From: Apostichopus japonicus
Lineage: Eukaryota; Echinodermata; Holothuroidea; Aspidochirotida; Stichopodidae
NCBI RefSeq assembly: GCF_037975245.1
Contig: NC_092566.1
Coordinates: forward strand, 10,633,501-10,697,500
Direction of reading: 5' to 3'
DNA length: 64,000 nt
Both the position numbers and the translations under genes were made by a program. Positions 10,981-23,189 of the stretch are shown here, in pieces. Each line of letters opens with the position of its first letter. Within the stretch, counting starts at the first letter, position 1. Under the pieces are notes generated by a model that searched no databases, had not been told where the DNA came from, and saw nothing but the letters and a program-made list of their open reading frames with translations.

Positions 10981-13264
10981 CATTCCCAAGAGTGACATAA
11001 TCATGTCCGAATATTCAAATTCAGCTTTGACGATTTTGCGGAAAGAAAACAACAATTTTTTTTTAAAAGTGCGTCGCTTTTAGTTTGCCACTTGTGTTTC
11101 TGTCATTCTTAAAATAATTCCTTCATCAGAAACCATACAGTCTAAGATGCAATTTCTCTCCTTTAGCTTTTTTTTCCCCCCTTTCTTTTTACTTCTTTTG
11201 ATTAGCTTTCGAGACACCTTCTGAAGGTCACGATCGTAATTAAACTAAACTCTAGCTTGAGATGGATATGTTTTTGTCATTTGTACTATAGGCTTGCTAG
11301 ATCACAATTAAGGCTATCCATATAGCATTGCAGTTATACATAGCTGATACTGTTTAGTTAATTTTCCTGTTTAATATTTGGGGTTAAATTACTTTTAAAG
11401 TTCGGGGCATCTTCTGAAATGTAATCAACAATCAAATCAACAATACCCTGGCTTGTTATACATTCGTCTCATCCTTGATCTATGTATATATTTATATCAG
11501 AATTAAAGCAAAATATACGTGAATTTCATTCTAATTTCTTTTTTTCCCTTCTTTACGCTGCCATCTCTTCTTTTCCTCTTTATCTGATATTGACATCCTT
11601 AATGAATTGAGAGAGACTTTTTGAAAGACACGTCCGTATGTCGACTGACCTCTTTAACATCTGACGTACCAGAAAAACAGACAGTTAAAAGATCACGTTG
11701 CGAAACCCTCATGAATATTCCAGCATTGAAATTCCCAACTGATGTTACGTTTTTGCTCAAATTGCGGGATTCATCATGAGAGGCCAGAAGTTTCCTCCAT
11801 CTAAGGAACTCTTTTATATTCTCGGTCTACGGTGAACGGCCGCAATGATAGCCGAAAGTGACTGAAGGGGCCTTTAGACGGGTAGCAAGGCAAATTATAC
11901 CTTCTGATGCCCTCCCTATACACACACAGAACTCTACAACTCTGAAGACTTCACAATACATTAAATATAAATTGGTGTAGAGGAATATTTTCCCTGGCAG
12001 ACAACGTAAAACTTTGAAATATTGTTGAGAAAAATACTCAGTTTAGTTGAAAACCCCATCTTGGTATCTTTAATCCCTAACTTTTCCCTAACTTATCCCT
12101 AACTTAATCTTATCCCTTATCTTATCGATATCTGGTCGATTGAATGTAATCTATTTTGACTGACTGAAATCCTTCTGTTACCCTAAGAAGTGAATCACAG
12201 TGGGTAGTCCATGATGTCATTGAGAGCGAGGGGGGGGGGAACTCTACAAAGGCCCTACTTAGGCCATAATAATCATTTTTGCATATTTTTCTTTGAAACC
12301 TGATATATCTGGAATGCTTGCTTAACTGTCTAGATGTTTTCTGTAACTAGTAACTAGAATTTCATCAAACTGCAACTGAATTTTTTTTTTCTCTGCTGAT
12401 AAATTAATATATCATAGTATCATCATATATACTAATAAATCATTTTTGCAGGTTTATCCTTGAAACCTGATACATCTGGAATGCTTGCTTAACTGTCTAT
12501 ATGTTTTCTGTAACTAATAAACTTAAATTTCATCAAACTCTGTTACAGAAATATCATGTTTTACTCTGCGGATAAATGATTGGAATTTTGATTAAAGAAA
12601 AACAAACACATTTTCAGCTCAATTCCCGCGATGACATCATTCAGTCTGCTGTTGCCAGATACATTCACAAAATATCACCGAAGTTAAAACATTAATATCA
12701 TCACCATACAAACGGCTATCAGGATGTGCTAGTGATCTAAAGATGCCCAAAATTTGCAGCAACATCGGTGAGTCATCAACTTTAAGACACACGAACAACC
12801 GTTTAATTAAACAGACGAGAGAATTGCAAACAGCCATTCCCTTTATACATGCATGGCGCACCTTCTGTACCAACATATTAAATGTAGACTCATTTGATGA
12901 TGTAAGACTAATATTATTTCGCATGGTTTAACTCATTACCCAGTCTATTTTATGTTAACATCTTTATACATCCACTAGAACTCAAAATTATACACTCATG
13001 TATCTGGGTTAATTATCTGCATTGATGTAATATATGCAGACATTTGATCATATACTGAGATTGTAATGAGTTTACTCCTCCAATGCATATAAAGAGTTAT
13101 ATGAATGTAAAAATGTGACTTCATTTAGATGTATAAACAAGTTTACACAGACCTGTAACTAGGATACCACAACACAAAATAGTTTTACCTAAAGAATTGG
13201 TTTAATACACGTAATAATGTGGCATACACGTACAAACGGTGGGCCAGATTTTTGGTACAGCTGA
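10981..13264. other. Noncoding stretch
   Basis: No gene is supported. It includes the imperfect duplication at 12271-12579, pyrimidine-rich runs near 11165-11200 and 11530-11590, a telomere-unlike TTATCCCTAACTT cluster at about 12068-12125 and a run of nine G at about 12230. Overlapping short frames at 12637-12931 on both strands show no motif. Confidence 0.45.
12271..12579. repeat. Imperfect direct repeat pair, period about 167 bp
   Basis: The blocks 12271-12406 and 12438-12579 share AATCATTTTTGCA, GAAACCTGATA(T/C)ATCTGG, AATGCTTGCTTAACTGTCTA and ATGTTTTCTGTAACTA, then ATTTCATCAAACT and TCTGC(T/G)GATAAAT. They diverge in the middle, so this is an older tandem duplication than the one at 2.1 kb. 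Confidence 0.8.
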
Positions 13265-13480
13265 CAGGGGTATGGACAACTGAAACACTTTGACAGATCC
13301 AACAAAATGTATTTAACTGTTCCTAAACCACACTTGAAGACTTATGGTTGCAGAAGCTTCGAATACTCTGGCTCTTATCTCTGGAACAAGTTACCAGATC
13401 ATATTCGAACTTGCTCTAAACTTTCTACATTTAAAAGTCTACTTAAGACCAATCTTTTCACTTGTTCTTTTGTAAATTAA
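13265..13480 (+). pseudogene. LINE ORF2 C-terminal fragment
   Basis: The reading frame ends in segments matching the conserved C-terminus of CR1/L2/Rex-like reverse transcriptases: KTYGCRSFEYSGSYLWNKLP, then DHIRTCSKLSTFKSLLKTNL and FTCSFVN before a TAA stop. The family pattern is an F-S-x-x-G-x-x-x-W-N-x-L-P-x-x-I-R block followed by F-K-x-x-L-K-T-x-L-F. Only this tail is present; the polymerase catalytic domain and endonuclease lie outside the insertion. The frame is intact over its short length, which suggests a moderately recent copy. Confidence 0.85.
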
Positions 13481-13562
13481 TCTGTTTTCTTTGTAGAGCG
13501 CCTTGAGCAGTGACTTTTGTTTCCCGTTTTGGCGCTATATAAGTCTCATTTATTATTATTAT
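13265..13562 (+). mobile_element. 3' end of a CR1/L2-type non-LTR retrotransposon
   Basis: The block consists of the last ~71 codons of a reverse-transcriptase ORF2, a stop at 13478-13480, a short 3' UTR and a terminal TTATTATTATT repeat at about 13551-13562. The 3' UTR has the pair AGCGCC (13497-13502) and GGCGCT (13531-13536), which would form the small terminal hairpin typical of CR1/L2-like LINE tails. The 5' part is missing, as in a normal 5'-truncated LINE insertion, and upstream homology may fade before 13291. Confidence 0.85.
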
Positions 13563-14726
13563 CGTGACAACCACAGAGAACTAAACCTTACCTCAGTATT
13601 CTTTAATGTGAATCAGGAACAGCTACTACAACATGTATGTTGCAATCAGACGAGAGAATATTAAAATCACATGCTCATCCTCATTGCATCCATCCAATTT
13701 CCTCTGTTTCTAATGAATTTCCTTTTCTTTTTTTTTACTTTTCTTTTCTTTCCTTCCGCCTCCTTTTTTTAGTCTAATAAAATCATGAGTTTTGCCTCCC
13801 CAGCTTTCCTCAAAGTACTTTTCAATATGTTTTCCAGCACACTTAACATGGAGTTCTGGGAAATGTGTGTCATAAATGATTGCAGAACATATATATACAT
13901 CAAACAGACCAGAATTAATAACTGTCAGCTAGCGAAAATATATCAGACGAACTAGAAGACAGAAGACATCCCAATCAACAAACATGAGATATATACACTG
14001 TATGCTGAGAGTATGTGCATTTTAACAATATAATATGTATGTGTAAACTTGTTTCATCGTTGGACAGGTTGGATTAATGTGGAAAAGATGTGCGAGTGGG
14101 GAGTGGGCGATGAGAGTGGAGAATGGGGGAGAGGAGATGAGAGTGGGTGAGAAGGGTCAGGCTTAAGAACTGAGGAGTCAAAATATTTTTAAGAATAGTT
14201 GCTCAAATACTCCTGAGTACCTCTGTTTTGCATTATCTTGCCAGACAAGAATCTACATGATCAAATGTTATACGCTGCAGTCCTTTCCAGCGAGTACAAT
14301 ACAACATATATAACATGGATAATCTATCAATCTTCTCTTACTACATTTCTAGGGGCCTTAAACCATGTCCTCACATCATGAAGTCTTTTATTTATCGACT
14401 TTTGCATTCAATATATAACACTTGATTTGGTTTATTCTATTATCACAGAGAGTAAATTTATTTGGTATCAATCACATGGGCAGATGAAACAACAATTCAT
14501 TGAAACTTGAGAGATAAGGCACACACTGCACATGAACTGTGTATTTGCATAATGTAACTATAGCAACCAAAAATGTTATCTGTGTTTACAACAGGTATAA
14601 TAAACACTCTAAGAGAGAAAAGCAAATGTACATAGGTATATAATATGCTATATGACTGCATAGTAACTTTTAAGTTTATTGAAGCCCTCAACCATGTACT
14701 GATGGATTTATGTATTATCGCATATT

Positions 14727-14815
14727 ATGTATTATTAATAAAACATTATTAATACATTAATATTAATATTAATACATTAATATTAATACATTATTAATGT
14801 ATTATTAATGTATTA
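14727..14815. repeat. ATTAAT/TATTAATACAT low-complexity array
   Basis: Repeated ATTAATA and ACATTAATATTA words, with the right part (CATTATTAATGTATTATTAATG) reverse-complementary to the left, make this an AT-only stretch able to fold into hairpins. Confidence 0.8.
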
Positions 14816-15243
14816 TTGTACAGGTCCTTAGCATAAATGTCACAGCATGTGCGGTCATAATCATTCCATACTTAGTCTTCATATTTATGTTTGTATTTAT
14901 GCTTGGTCCATATAGATTTAAACTGTACCATATAAATGCGGTAAGGTATATACCAATGCTAATTGAGTTTGTGCTATTTTCTACGTAATTTAGTCACTGA
15001 ATGGCATTAAAATCAAGACAACACAAGTACAACAGTATATGCATGGTCAAAGCTTGAAACCTTTTTAAAACATTTTAATAACACACAGGATACTGCATTG
15101 TAAAACAAAACAATCATTATTATAGTATCCTTGTGTGTATCCACAGAAGTCCGGTCTAATATACACTGACCGTGAATTAAAGCTATCGAGTGACATATAT
15201 GTTACGCTACAGTAATGTTTAACCATATCAAGTTGACCGGTAA

Positions 15244-15285
15244 ATATATATATGTATATATATATATATATATATACATATATTC
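15244..15285. repeat. (TA)n microsatellite
   Basis: Interrupted TA dinucleotide array containing ATATATGTATAT and ATATACATAT words. Confidence 0.9.
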
Positions 15286-16201
15286 CCATGATGCTTTAAG
15301 TGCCATGTATATATGAACCACAAAAGGAGGAGGCCGCTCTGTTCTGGATGTCGTCCGTGTCCTATATTATATTTTGCACAGACTTGCACTTTATATAAAC
15401 AAAGCTTTCAATCTAATTGTCACTGAATTAAGTCAAGTAAAAGCTAAGTCTCAAACAGCTGCCTTCTTTCCCTGGTGCTCTATTTTTCATTTCACTATAT
15501 TGTTGAGAAAGACTAAAACAGGAACATATATCTCATAGTTACAGACCTGTGTGCTTTTGCTATAAATTCCAGCTGGCACCCTCTTCCTCCCCCGCCCCAT
15601 CCACCCCCCTCTCAAACTGTTCCTAGTAAGTGTGTGTTGCATGCGATGTAATTTATATAAATGATACTTTGTGATATGAAAAGGCTGTCATTAATATCCA
15701 TTAATCATTTAATTTATGCATCTTGAAAGACTACCCACGGTGCATACTATTGCAAACATCTAATATATGCACATACACCTTTTGTGTACATGTTTTCAAC
15801 ATTTTTCCCGTTTGGTATACGAAAGTTCCTACACAACTGCCTTCTACAGTTTGGCTCGATCTTGGCAACCACGTGACAACAAGGATTCATGACTGTAGTT
15901 ATAGTTATTATTAAAAGACAGTGCACAACTATACAGTAAACCATCATTCCGTTGCAGGAATTAAGTCCTCATCTGTAAGTGGACAAAGCATCTCGATCCC
16001 CAGATATTTTAGCCACAAGATTTCAGGTGTGTACGTTTGTTGTTATGTTATGTATATGTATCGACATTATACCATATAGACAACAAAACATGATATCTTG
16101 TATATATTAAACAGACCTGCATACTCTTGCTGATTCAAACTTCCTACATGTATGGTCCCTTGATAATAATTACTTTAAATAACCAATCCACAAACAATGT
16201 G

Positions 16202-16405
16202 CTAGCTTCGGGAAGCCATGCGCTCATCTGGCGAGGGAAGCTTAATACCTCCATCAGCAGATGTTTGACCACTCTTCGATTTCCTTGCCATGGCGACTAG
16301 CCCGCAACAGACCCCGATCGGACAGCTGCTCTCGCTCGTAATCACAAGGACGAGGACAGCCGAACTCTCCCTCCCGTCTCTCCCTTGGAATTGTTTCTTA
16401 ATCAA
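16202..16405 (-). other. CpG-rich patch with a possible first coding exon
   Basis: This interval is clearly richer in GC and CpG than its surroundings (about 15 CpGs in 240 bp). On the minus strand an ATG at 16291-16289 sits in a near-ideal Kozak context (GTCGCCATGGC). It opens MARKSKSGQTSADGG, and an in-frame stop follows after 29 codons. A GT at 16248-16247 (GGAG|GTATTAAG) could act as a splice donor after codon 15. The upstream part of the same frame has no other ATG with good context. No downstream exon was found in the window, so a promoter plus first exon is only an inference. Confidence 0.2.
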
Positions 16406-16581
16406 CCGAGGAGATCAACGAGGATGAACATAGGTCATGTTTCTCAATCATGCAAACATGTTACACATATCTCTGGCCTCTCAGCAACCTGCCTCATCCT
16501 CATCATCATCCCCGAGGGTTTATCTTCAAGGTCACTGCCATTCCGGCAGTGCTTGGCATACTTGGATGTTTATAACGCATG

Positions 16582-19500
16582 ACCAACCTACGTGCCTATA
16601 AGACTATGATGCATACATGTGCTATACATAGCGAATCTGATCGTTCATGTGCTATGTAATGCCACGGCATGAATGTTACTCGATGAGTACACTATCAAAC
16701 ACTTGCACAATTTTTCCTCTTTTGCACTTTTCATGTGTATCTCAAGTCTGCATATTCTACTGACTTGAATGTCACGGCTATAGGTGTCATGCACATACCA
16801 TATATAATCGACCAGCAAGGTAAATGGCAGGTACAGCACCTGTACCATGTACCCAACCACTCTGGTATTCATACTGGGGATGGGGGGGGGGGGATATGAG
16901 ACCATTTTAAAGAGTTGTCAGAATATTTTGGAGTGTTGCCAAAAATAAAGAACTTAAAACATATGATATATAGATATGTGTTAAAATAAAATATGAAAAA
17001 ATCTTGAAAAAATATCATTTCATTATTGTTGCAAATATACTACAATTTTTTTTAATCACCCTTCAAAACTTTGAGGGGAGGGCATGTCTCATCCCCCCCC
17101 CCCCCCCCATCAGACCCATTGCCCTAAACACAACATCCAGCACTGGACAGTTTACTACCGAGCTAGATGATCAAAGTAAAAATTGGGTTAACCAAACAAA
17201 AAGGTGTGAATATATTAAAAGCAGGGATGTACTACATTAGTGTAGGCCTATGCTAAAATGGCACTTGAAGGTCACTTAAAATGTGTAGGATTAGGTTTCC
17301 AAAACAAAAGATGAAATATTACATTTAGTTTGTAGGACACACTAGTACTTGATGGGTTAACCTAAAATATATGCAAAAATTTGAAGTATGACTTATTGCA
17401 CAGAAAATGCAGTAGACTGCCTTAGTTTTAAATGGAAATTAGTACTCAAATCACTGATTAAATCCTGATGAACAGCTGATAATATTTTCATTAATTAAAG
17501 AGTTAAACCTTTTCGCAGTTGGTTGTTGCTTTGACCTAACCTATATCTACAGTTATTCTACATAAGATTGTAATAGCTGGAGCTATATAGGACATCATCA
17601 TCTTAACATATTCACCCAGTGTTCAAGGGTAAAGAACAAAATTAATGGATTTTCATTCTGTCAACTCAACTTCCATATTTTGTTGCCCGGATATTTTTCA
17701 CATTATCATACGTGAGCTTGGAAAGTGCAAAAGGATCTTCCACTTATATTCCATTATTTGAAACAACAGTTAGGGTCTATCTTTAAGCCAATGTCCTTCG
17801 TTAGCTAGGAATATAAGTTAAACTCCCAAAAACTACCAACATGGACTCGACGAAGTGCTTTAATAGATGCACTTTTGGGACGATACAGACAACCAGAACT
17901 GAGATGCTTTCCTGTTTCAGTAAAAATTGTATAGGAATGCACTGAAAGCATGCTCAGCGCTATACGAAATGGGTGAACACAAAGGATCTAAAAGGTTGCT
18001 GTTTAAGGTGTTGATTCGTAGCGCTGTTTAATCCGATATATTTATAGATACTTTAGGGTTACTATTTGGTCTCTTTAATATAAAAAAAATAGAGATGGAA
18101 TGTAACAATATGGTACTGCAAGGTTACTACTGAGTGCACGGAGGTATATTACAATCTACACCATTATCAGACCCAATTGGGTCAAAGGTTAAACTGCAGT
18201 TAACACTATAAAGGGACAGTCTAGGTGAAATATTTTTTTTTAACTGAATGGAATAAAGAGCATCCTGGTGAAATTTGTATTAATTTCTTGAATGTTATTT
18301 TAGAGATAACTGAAACATTGACAATTGATTCATTTTGTATGCAAGGATGCAAATGAGATATCTAAATGGGTGTGTTGTTGTCATAGAAGCACAAAGACAA
18401 TTTTCTTTGATGGTTTTCTTGAAAATGTACATCCATGTTTCTCCCTCCAAAAATGAAGATGCATCTCAATATGAATACACTATAGTAATTTCACATCCTC
18501 TTTAGGTAGATGTTGTATAAACCTGATTCAATCCAAGGTAAGTAAACCAATGAAGTAAAATATAGTAAAGCAGTACAAAACACTTTGTTGTGGGTGTGCA
18601 ACTATGACATCATACATGTTTGCTTCAAGTTCACTTATGGAACACTGTACAATTTAAATTTTAATTTAAATTATCAATCACTATATTAGTAACTGCATGC
18701 AAATTTCACACTATGACTACTATTTTTCTCTGTCTTCAGTCAAACATACTCCTTTTTACCGGACAATACTCTTCGAGGGTAAAATATGAACAAATTTAGG
18801 AATTTTGTTTTCTTTTCCTTTACGACAGAGGACCAGCAAAGACCCCCCAAAAAAGGGTCAATATATTATTAAAAGCACAGATAACACCTTTCTAATTTTC
18901 TAATTCTAATTTGAAGAAAGCATCATAAAATGCATATTCATATAGTCAGAGATAATTGTTTTGCATGTAAATTGTATGACAACTGCCAGCTTTAAGAGGG
19001 AAGTTGATGAATATGGCTACTGAGTCTCAATCAGGGGTTCTCCAGTAATATTTTACAAGGGCCCAAGAGGAACATTCGTTTGAGGCGAGGGCCAGAGAGA
19101 GAACCAGAGTCCCGCTGTACCTAGATTCAGTAACGTGACGGGGTAGGCCAGTAGGGGTGCTCGCTGCCTAAATCCTTAAGGATCATAGGATGATATTGTT
19201 TTGACGTATTGAGAAGCCATGGCCAGCCAGTACACTATTACTTTGAAGTGTAATTTCCTTTGTCATCCTAGTGGAGAGTTGGGGTGGTAAGGGGGGGGGA
19301 GGGGAGGTGTAGAGGATTAGGGGGTAAGATGTAGTCCCTGAGCAGTTCTCATGAAAAGTGTCACCTGATCCTCAAATCAAAGAGAAAAATCTGTTAGAAA
19401 GTGGTTAATTACCCCCTCAATTTTTAAACTGCATAGTATTGGCCCCTGCAGCTAGTTGTCCCATGTGTGAATTACTAGTCACATTTGCCAAGTAAGGCTT

Positions 19501-20372
19501 ACCATATACTACTTACCTGTTTCCATTGTGCGCAGTCTTGTTTTCAAGGTCAGAATACGCCAGCTCGAAAACTTTGGAGAAGAGATTCTGCAACGATAAG
19601 AAAGACAATGAACTTGAGTTTGTTAGAGAGTTAAGGTAAATATTATGATTACACACACAATGAGGGTTATAAACACACAGGGATAAAGTTTAACACGTGC
19701 ACAATGGCATGCTTTATGAAATCTGTAACCGCCTTAAAAGCTGATGGACGAAAAAAGCCTGTATTAACATTTTCTTCACAACATCAGAATACTGAAAGTT
19801 ATTCAGTTATTTTACTACCGGGTGGGAAGTATGGGGGGAGGATGGGGGAGGGGGTGCATTGAGTAAACACTTATCTCATGATGGTCCATATCAGTTCCTG
19901 TTGACAACATGCAACAAGACCATTATCAGGCAAAGAAGGGTCATAGAGATCTATGTTTCATACCCTACGGCAATGTGGTTTGAATGATCCATAAATAAAG
20001 TACAAAGACTTCATTCTTAATCCCAAAATGTATCAAAGTCACAGTGTATTTGCTTCGTCTACATGCTCGCAAGGCATCATGCATAGATCATCCCTTCGAG
20101 GCAGATAAACTATATGAGTAATTTCTGCTACATTGTACAGCTTTCAACTGAAATATGTAACAAGAGTAAATACTGCATAAACCAGAGCTCCAAAATTATT
20201 GCTATATTTTGGTGTTAGGCTGTCAGCTATTTTCCAAGAATGCTACAAAAGGTCCCCTAATGCAAGTTTGAGATGGGAGGTAGATACAGAAGTCATGCAG
20301 ACCGATTAAACTTTCCTTCAATAATTTTAATGGTTAAGGTAAAATGGGTCCTGTATTGAAAATCTTTGTTTG
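16582..20372. other. Noncoding stretch
   Basis: No gene is supported. It holds a G-run at 16879-16889, a run of 16 C at 17093-17108, a poly-T run near 18230, a G-rich block at 19285-19325 and an hAT-like solo terminus at 19032. A segment starting AAAGGGACAGTCTAGGTGAA near 18210 has the look of a short dispersed element, but no second copy lies in the window. Confidence 0.45.
19032..19110. mobile_element. Solo hAT-like terminus
   Basis: CAGGGGTTCTCCAGTAA followed by TTTTACAAGGGCCCAAGAG and GAGGGCCAGAGAG resembles one end of the CAGGGGTTCTCAAAC...GGGCC class of hAT MITEs. No matching inverted end (GAGAACCCCTG) is seen nearby, so this is at best a truncated copy. Confidence 0.35.
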
Positions 20373-20647
20373 TTAAAGGGTGTGAAGACTCCCGCAAAAA
20401 GAAACGTCTAAATGCCGGTAATCTGACCTAGTTTCGAATGAGGTATAACAGAAGTGTTAGACACCACCATCGATCCCAGAAAATACACACACAGCTTGCT
20501 ACCGTCGGTAATTAGGCACTAGTCTACAGTCAGTACATACAGCTGCGGTCAATACCCACAGCACAGTGTACAAACAATACAGCGATGGACATCTCAGGTC
20601 CAGCTAAAGATAACAAGGTATCATATTTCATTACTGTCTGCATTTTG
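20373..20647 (+). mobile_element. TTAAAGG-type short inverted-repeat element, copy 2 (3'-truncated)
   Basis: It matches the left ~240 bp of the unit at 3424-3782, with shared blocks GCAAAAAGAAACGTCT, TGACCTAGTTTCGAATGAGG, AACAGAAGTGTTA, CAGAAAATACACACACAGC, CATACAGCTGCGGTCAATAC, GGACATCTCAGGTCCAGC and TTCATTACTGTCTGCATTTT. The match ends at about 20647, and the inverted right terminus is absent. Small insertions such as CTACCGT distinguish it from copy 1. Confidence 0.85.
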
Positions 20648-20980
20648 GAATTCCTTTACTTTTATAAAATCCTATGCAACATTTCTCTTAAAAGTTGAAC
20701 TGGCCATTTAGATGAACAGACTTGTTCTTTCTACTTCACAAACGTGGCCCTGATATATAGAATTGATCAAACTATAATACAAACACACAGACACAGTTTT
20801 AACAGTGCAGGACCACTACATATATAAGTAAGTCATGCACATACAACTTTTCCAAATTTCTTTTACTGTTTAACGTTTTCATGCATAATTGGCCACCTGT
20901 ATCTTAGTTGTATGAATATTCATTTTTTGTTTAGCTTTATACTGCATTCACAGTTGGGAAAAATTTGATATAATGCTAAA

Positions 20981-21440
20981 TACCACTCTATACTGTTCTC
21001 TCATATCACGCTTCAAAGCACTCGTACTAGCAGTATGAACAGTTCCTAACCTTTATTTGATTCTAATGGTGGTACCACTCTTTACTATTCTCTCATATCA
21101 TGCTTCAAAGCACTCGTACTAACAGTATGAACAGTTCCTAATCTTTATTTGATTCTAATGGTGGTACCACTCTAAACTGTCCTCTCGTATCATGCATCAA
21201 AGCACTGGTACTAACAGTATGAACAGTTCCTAATCTTTATTTGATTCTAATGGTAGTATCACTTTATATACTGTTCTCTCATGTCATGCTTCAAAGCACT
21301 GGTACTAACAGTATGAACAGTTCCTAATCTTAATCTGATTCTAATGGTAGTATCACTTTATATACTGTTCTCCACATGTCATGCTTCAAAGCACTCGTAC
21401 TAACAGTATGAACAGTTCATAATCTTTTTCTGATTCTATT
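20981..21440. repeat. Tandem array, five copies of a 92-bp unit
   Basis: Copies begin at about 20981, 21073, 21165, 21257 and 21351 (spacing 92, 92, 92 and 94 bp). Shared words are TACCACTCT(A/T)TACT, TTCTCTCATATCA, GCTTCAAAGCACT(C/G)GTACTA, AGTATGAACAGTTCCTAA and TGATTCTAATGGT. Copies 4 and 5 share TAGTATCACTTTATATACTG, indicating they are the most recently duplicated pair. No coding frame runs through. Confidence 0.93.
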
Positions 21441-21800
21441 TGCTAGTAGGTTTTTTTTTTTTTTACTGATAAATATTTTTTTATATATATTTTTTATAAC
21501 AATTAGATTCCAGAGAGCCGCAGCTAACCAAGCTACTTTCAACATAAAGTTGGAACGAACGAACGAACCAACAAAGGTATTGCGACATATATCAAAACTA
21601 GGATTTAGTAATTTAAGCCACTATTTTTCCCATGTCATGTATAGTGCATATTAACTATCTGCTATAAAAGCACAAAGATAGAAAACAAGAAAACAAACTG
21701 GAATTAGTGAGTAAATATGTTCATGAAGGTTGTTCCACAACTAATAGAGGAAGAAAAATCCCTTGGAAATACAGACTAAATTTACTTTATATACATGTAT

Positions 21801-21846
<46 letters not shown>

Positions 21847-21847
21847 G

Positions 21848-21920
<73 letters not shown>

Positions 21921-22567
21921 ATATATATATACCTAGGCAGTACAGATATTTAAATAACATGATGGAATATAAATACTAAGTCTAATCATGGAGCTATAAA
22001 CTGGGATGATCCACTTTTGGTCTCTAGAACATGACACTCCGCGGTTGAGCTTATGTTGAACAGGTGTTATAATTAAACGATTTGTTCTGTTATCCAACAT
22101 CAGAATATGAATGCCCTAGCTGTAGGCAATTAGTGCCTCACAATATTTGAACTCCTTGATAAATTATGTTTATTATTTATTATAATGTTACTCATTTACA
22201 AACTTGCAACCCACCACTTGATGTATCCAAGTATGTAGTCAGGTGAATATAAAGTACAACCAACCTGTCAGTATTCATACTTTTAATTAGTGATGGTCAT
22301 TCATCTATTGCAAGTCATTAATTTGTTTACGATATTTGTCACAATTAAAATTAAAACGGTAATTAAATGGTAAAGGAAAAACTACTTTTTAATTTCTGAC
22401 AAATGAGCTAATATTTTGGTGATGCAGTCATATTATAAAAACACTATAAAGAAGATGTCAATGGAATTTCTCGTTTTAAATATCAAATTTAAATGTATCT
22501 ATGGTTTAATGGGCATATATTTATGAGGTCCTTTTTAAATGTCTGTTCTATTTATTATTCATCATCG
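21441..22567. other. AT-rich noncoding stretch
   Basis: Contains poly-T at about 21450-21465, the large AT array at 21786-21931 and otherwise unremarkable AT-rich sequence. Confidence 0.5.
21786..21931. repeat. (TA)n microsatellite array
   Basis: About 145 bp of TA dinucleotide, interrupted by TG and TT near its left side and pure in the centre. Open frames reading YIYIYI through it are artefacts. Confidence 0.95.
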
Positions 22568-22882
22568 TTAAGGGTCGGATAATCCTTCAGGAGTTGTCAG
22601 AAACACACGCTCCCCTGCCGGTAACATTTCAAAGGGTCGTCCTGTTTGTGACTCCGCTAAGATGAGTACTCCTATCAGATGTGTCATGGACTTGACAAGT
22701 TCATCTACAAGAGGCAAAGGCGCAACTGCTGCTCTAGTTTTTCTCTCCCGAGGAGGGCCAGCTATTGTTTTGCAGCTAATAGTAACAGCCAAACAAGACC
22801 TATCTTCCAAAAAACTTAACCACAAGTATATATAGCTGAGGCTCCAGATGAAATATTCTCGGAAGGGTTCGGTGTCGTGGGT
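22568..22882 (-). other. Candidate terminal exon, unrecognised protein
   Basis: An open frame with no internal ATG near its start runs on the minus strand from a stop near 22885 to a TAA at 22568. It is more GC-rich and uses more varied codons than its surroundings. Segments include EYFIWSLSYIYLWLSFLEDR, SCKTIAGPPRERKTRAAVAP, LPLVDELVKSMTHLIGVLIL and PFEMLPAGERVFLTTPEGLS. Without a good start codon it would have to be an internal or terminal exon. Several AG dinucleotides could be acceptors, but none has a strong polypyrimidine tract. I do not recognise the family. A remnant of a mobile-element ORF is an alternative. Confidence 0.22.
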
Positions 22883-23189
22883 ACTGTTTCATTCTTCAAT
22901 CATGAAAGCCATCACAAATCAAATTCAAAACATGTTTAAGTTGTCTTAATGTCTATCAATACACATGAGCAATGTCTTAATTAAACTCTCCATGGAAGAA
23001 CAAGGCAAGTAAAGGAAGCTTGTTTTGTTGAATAACACTTTAAGAGGATTATACATACATACAATCTCCTGTGCACACGAGAGCATAAAGACAGTAGTTT
23101 GTTTTCATTTTTTATGGCTACAATGTTGTAGACATACTTGGAAGTACATATAATATATATATGAAATGAATGTGTAGCAAGTGGTATGA

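Larger units (their letters stand above)
13563..16201. other. AT-rich noncoding stretch
   Basis: No gene is supported. It contains pyrimidine-rich DNA at 13710-13770, a purine-rich GAGTGGG(A/C)GA block at 14090-14155, the ATTAAT array at 14727-14815 and a (TA)n array at 15244-15285. Confidence 0.5.

Noticed and set aside
12068-12125. Telomere-like CCCTAA cluster
   Set aside because: Only irregular CCCTAACTT/ATCCCTT words occur, not a regular TTAGGG/CCCTAA array.
21707-21979. 90-codon frame rich in Tyr-Ile repeats (also near 25335, 31581, 36386 and 8633)
   Set aside because: The frames are translations of (TA)n microsatellites and carry no information.
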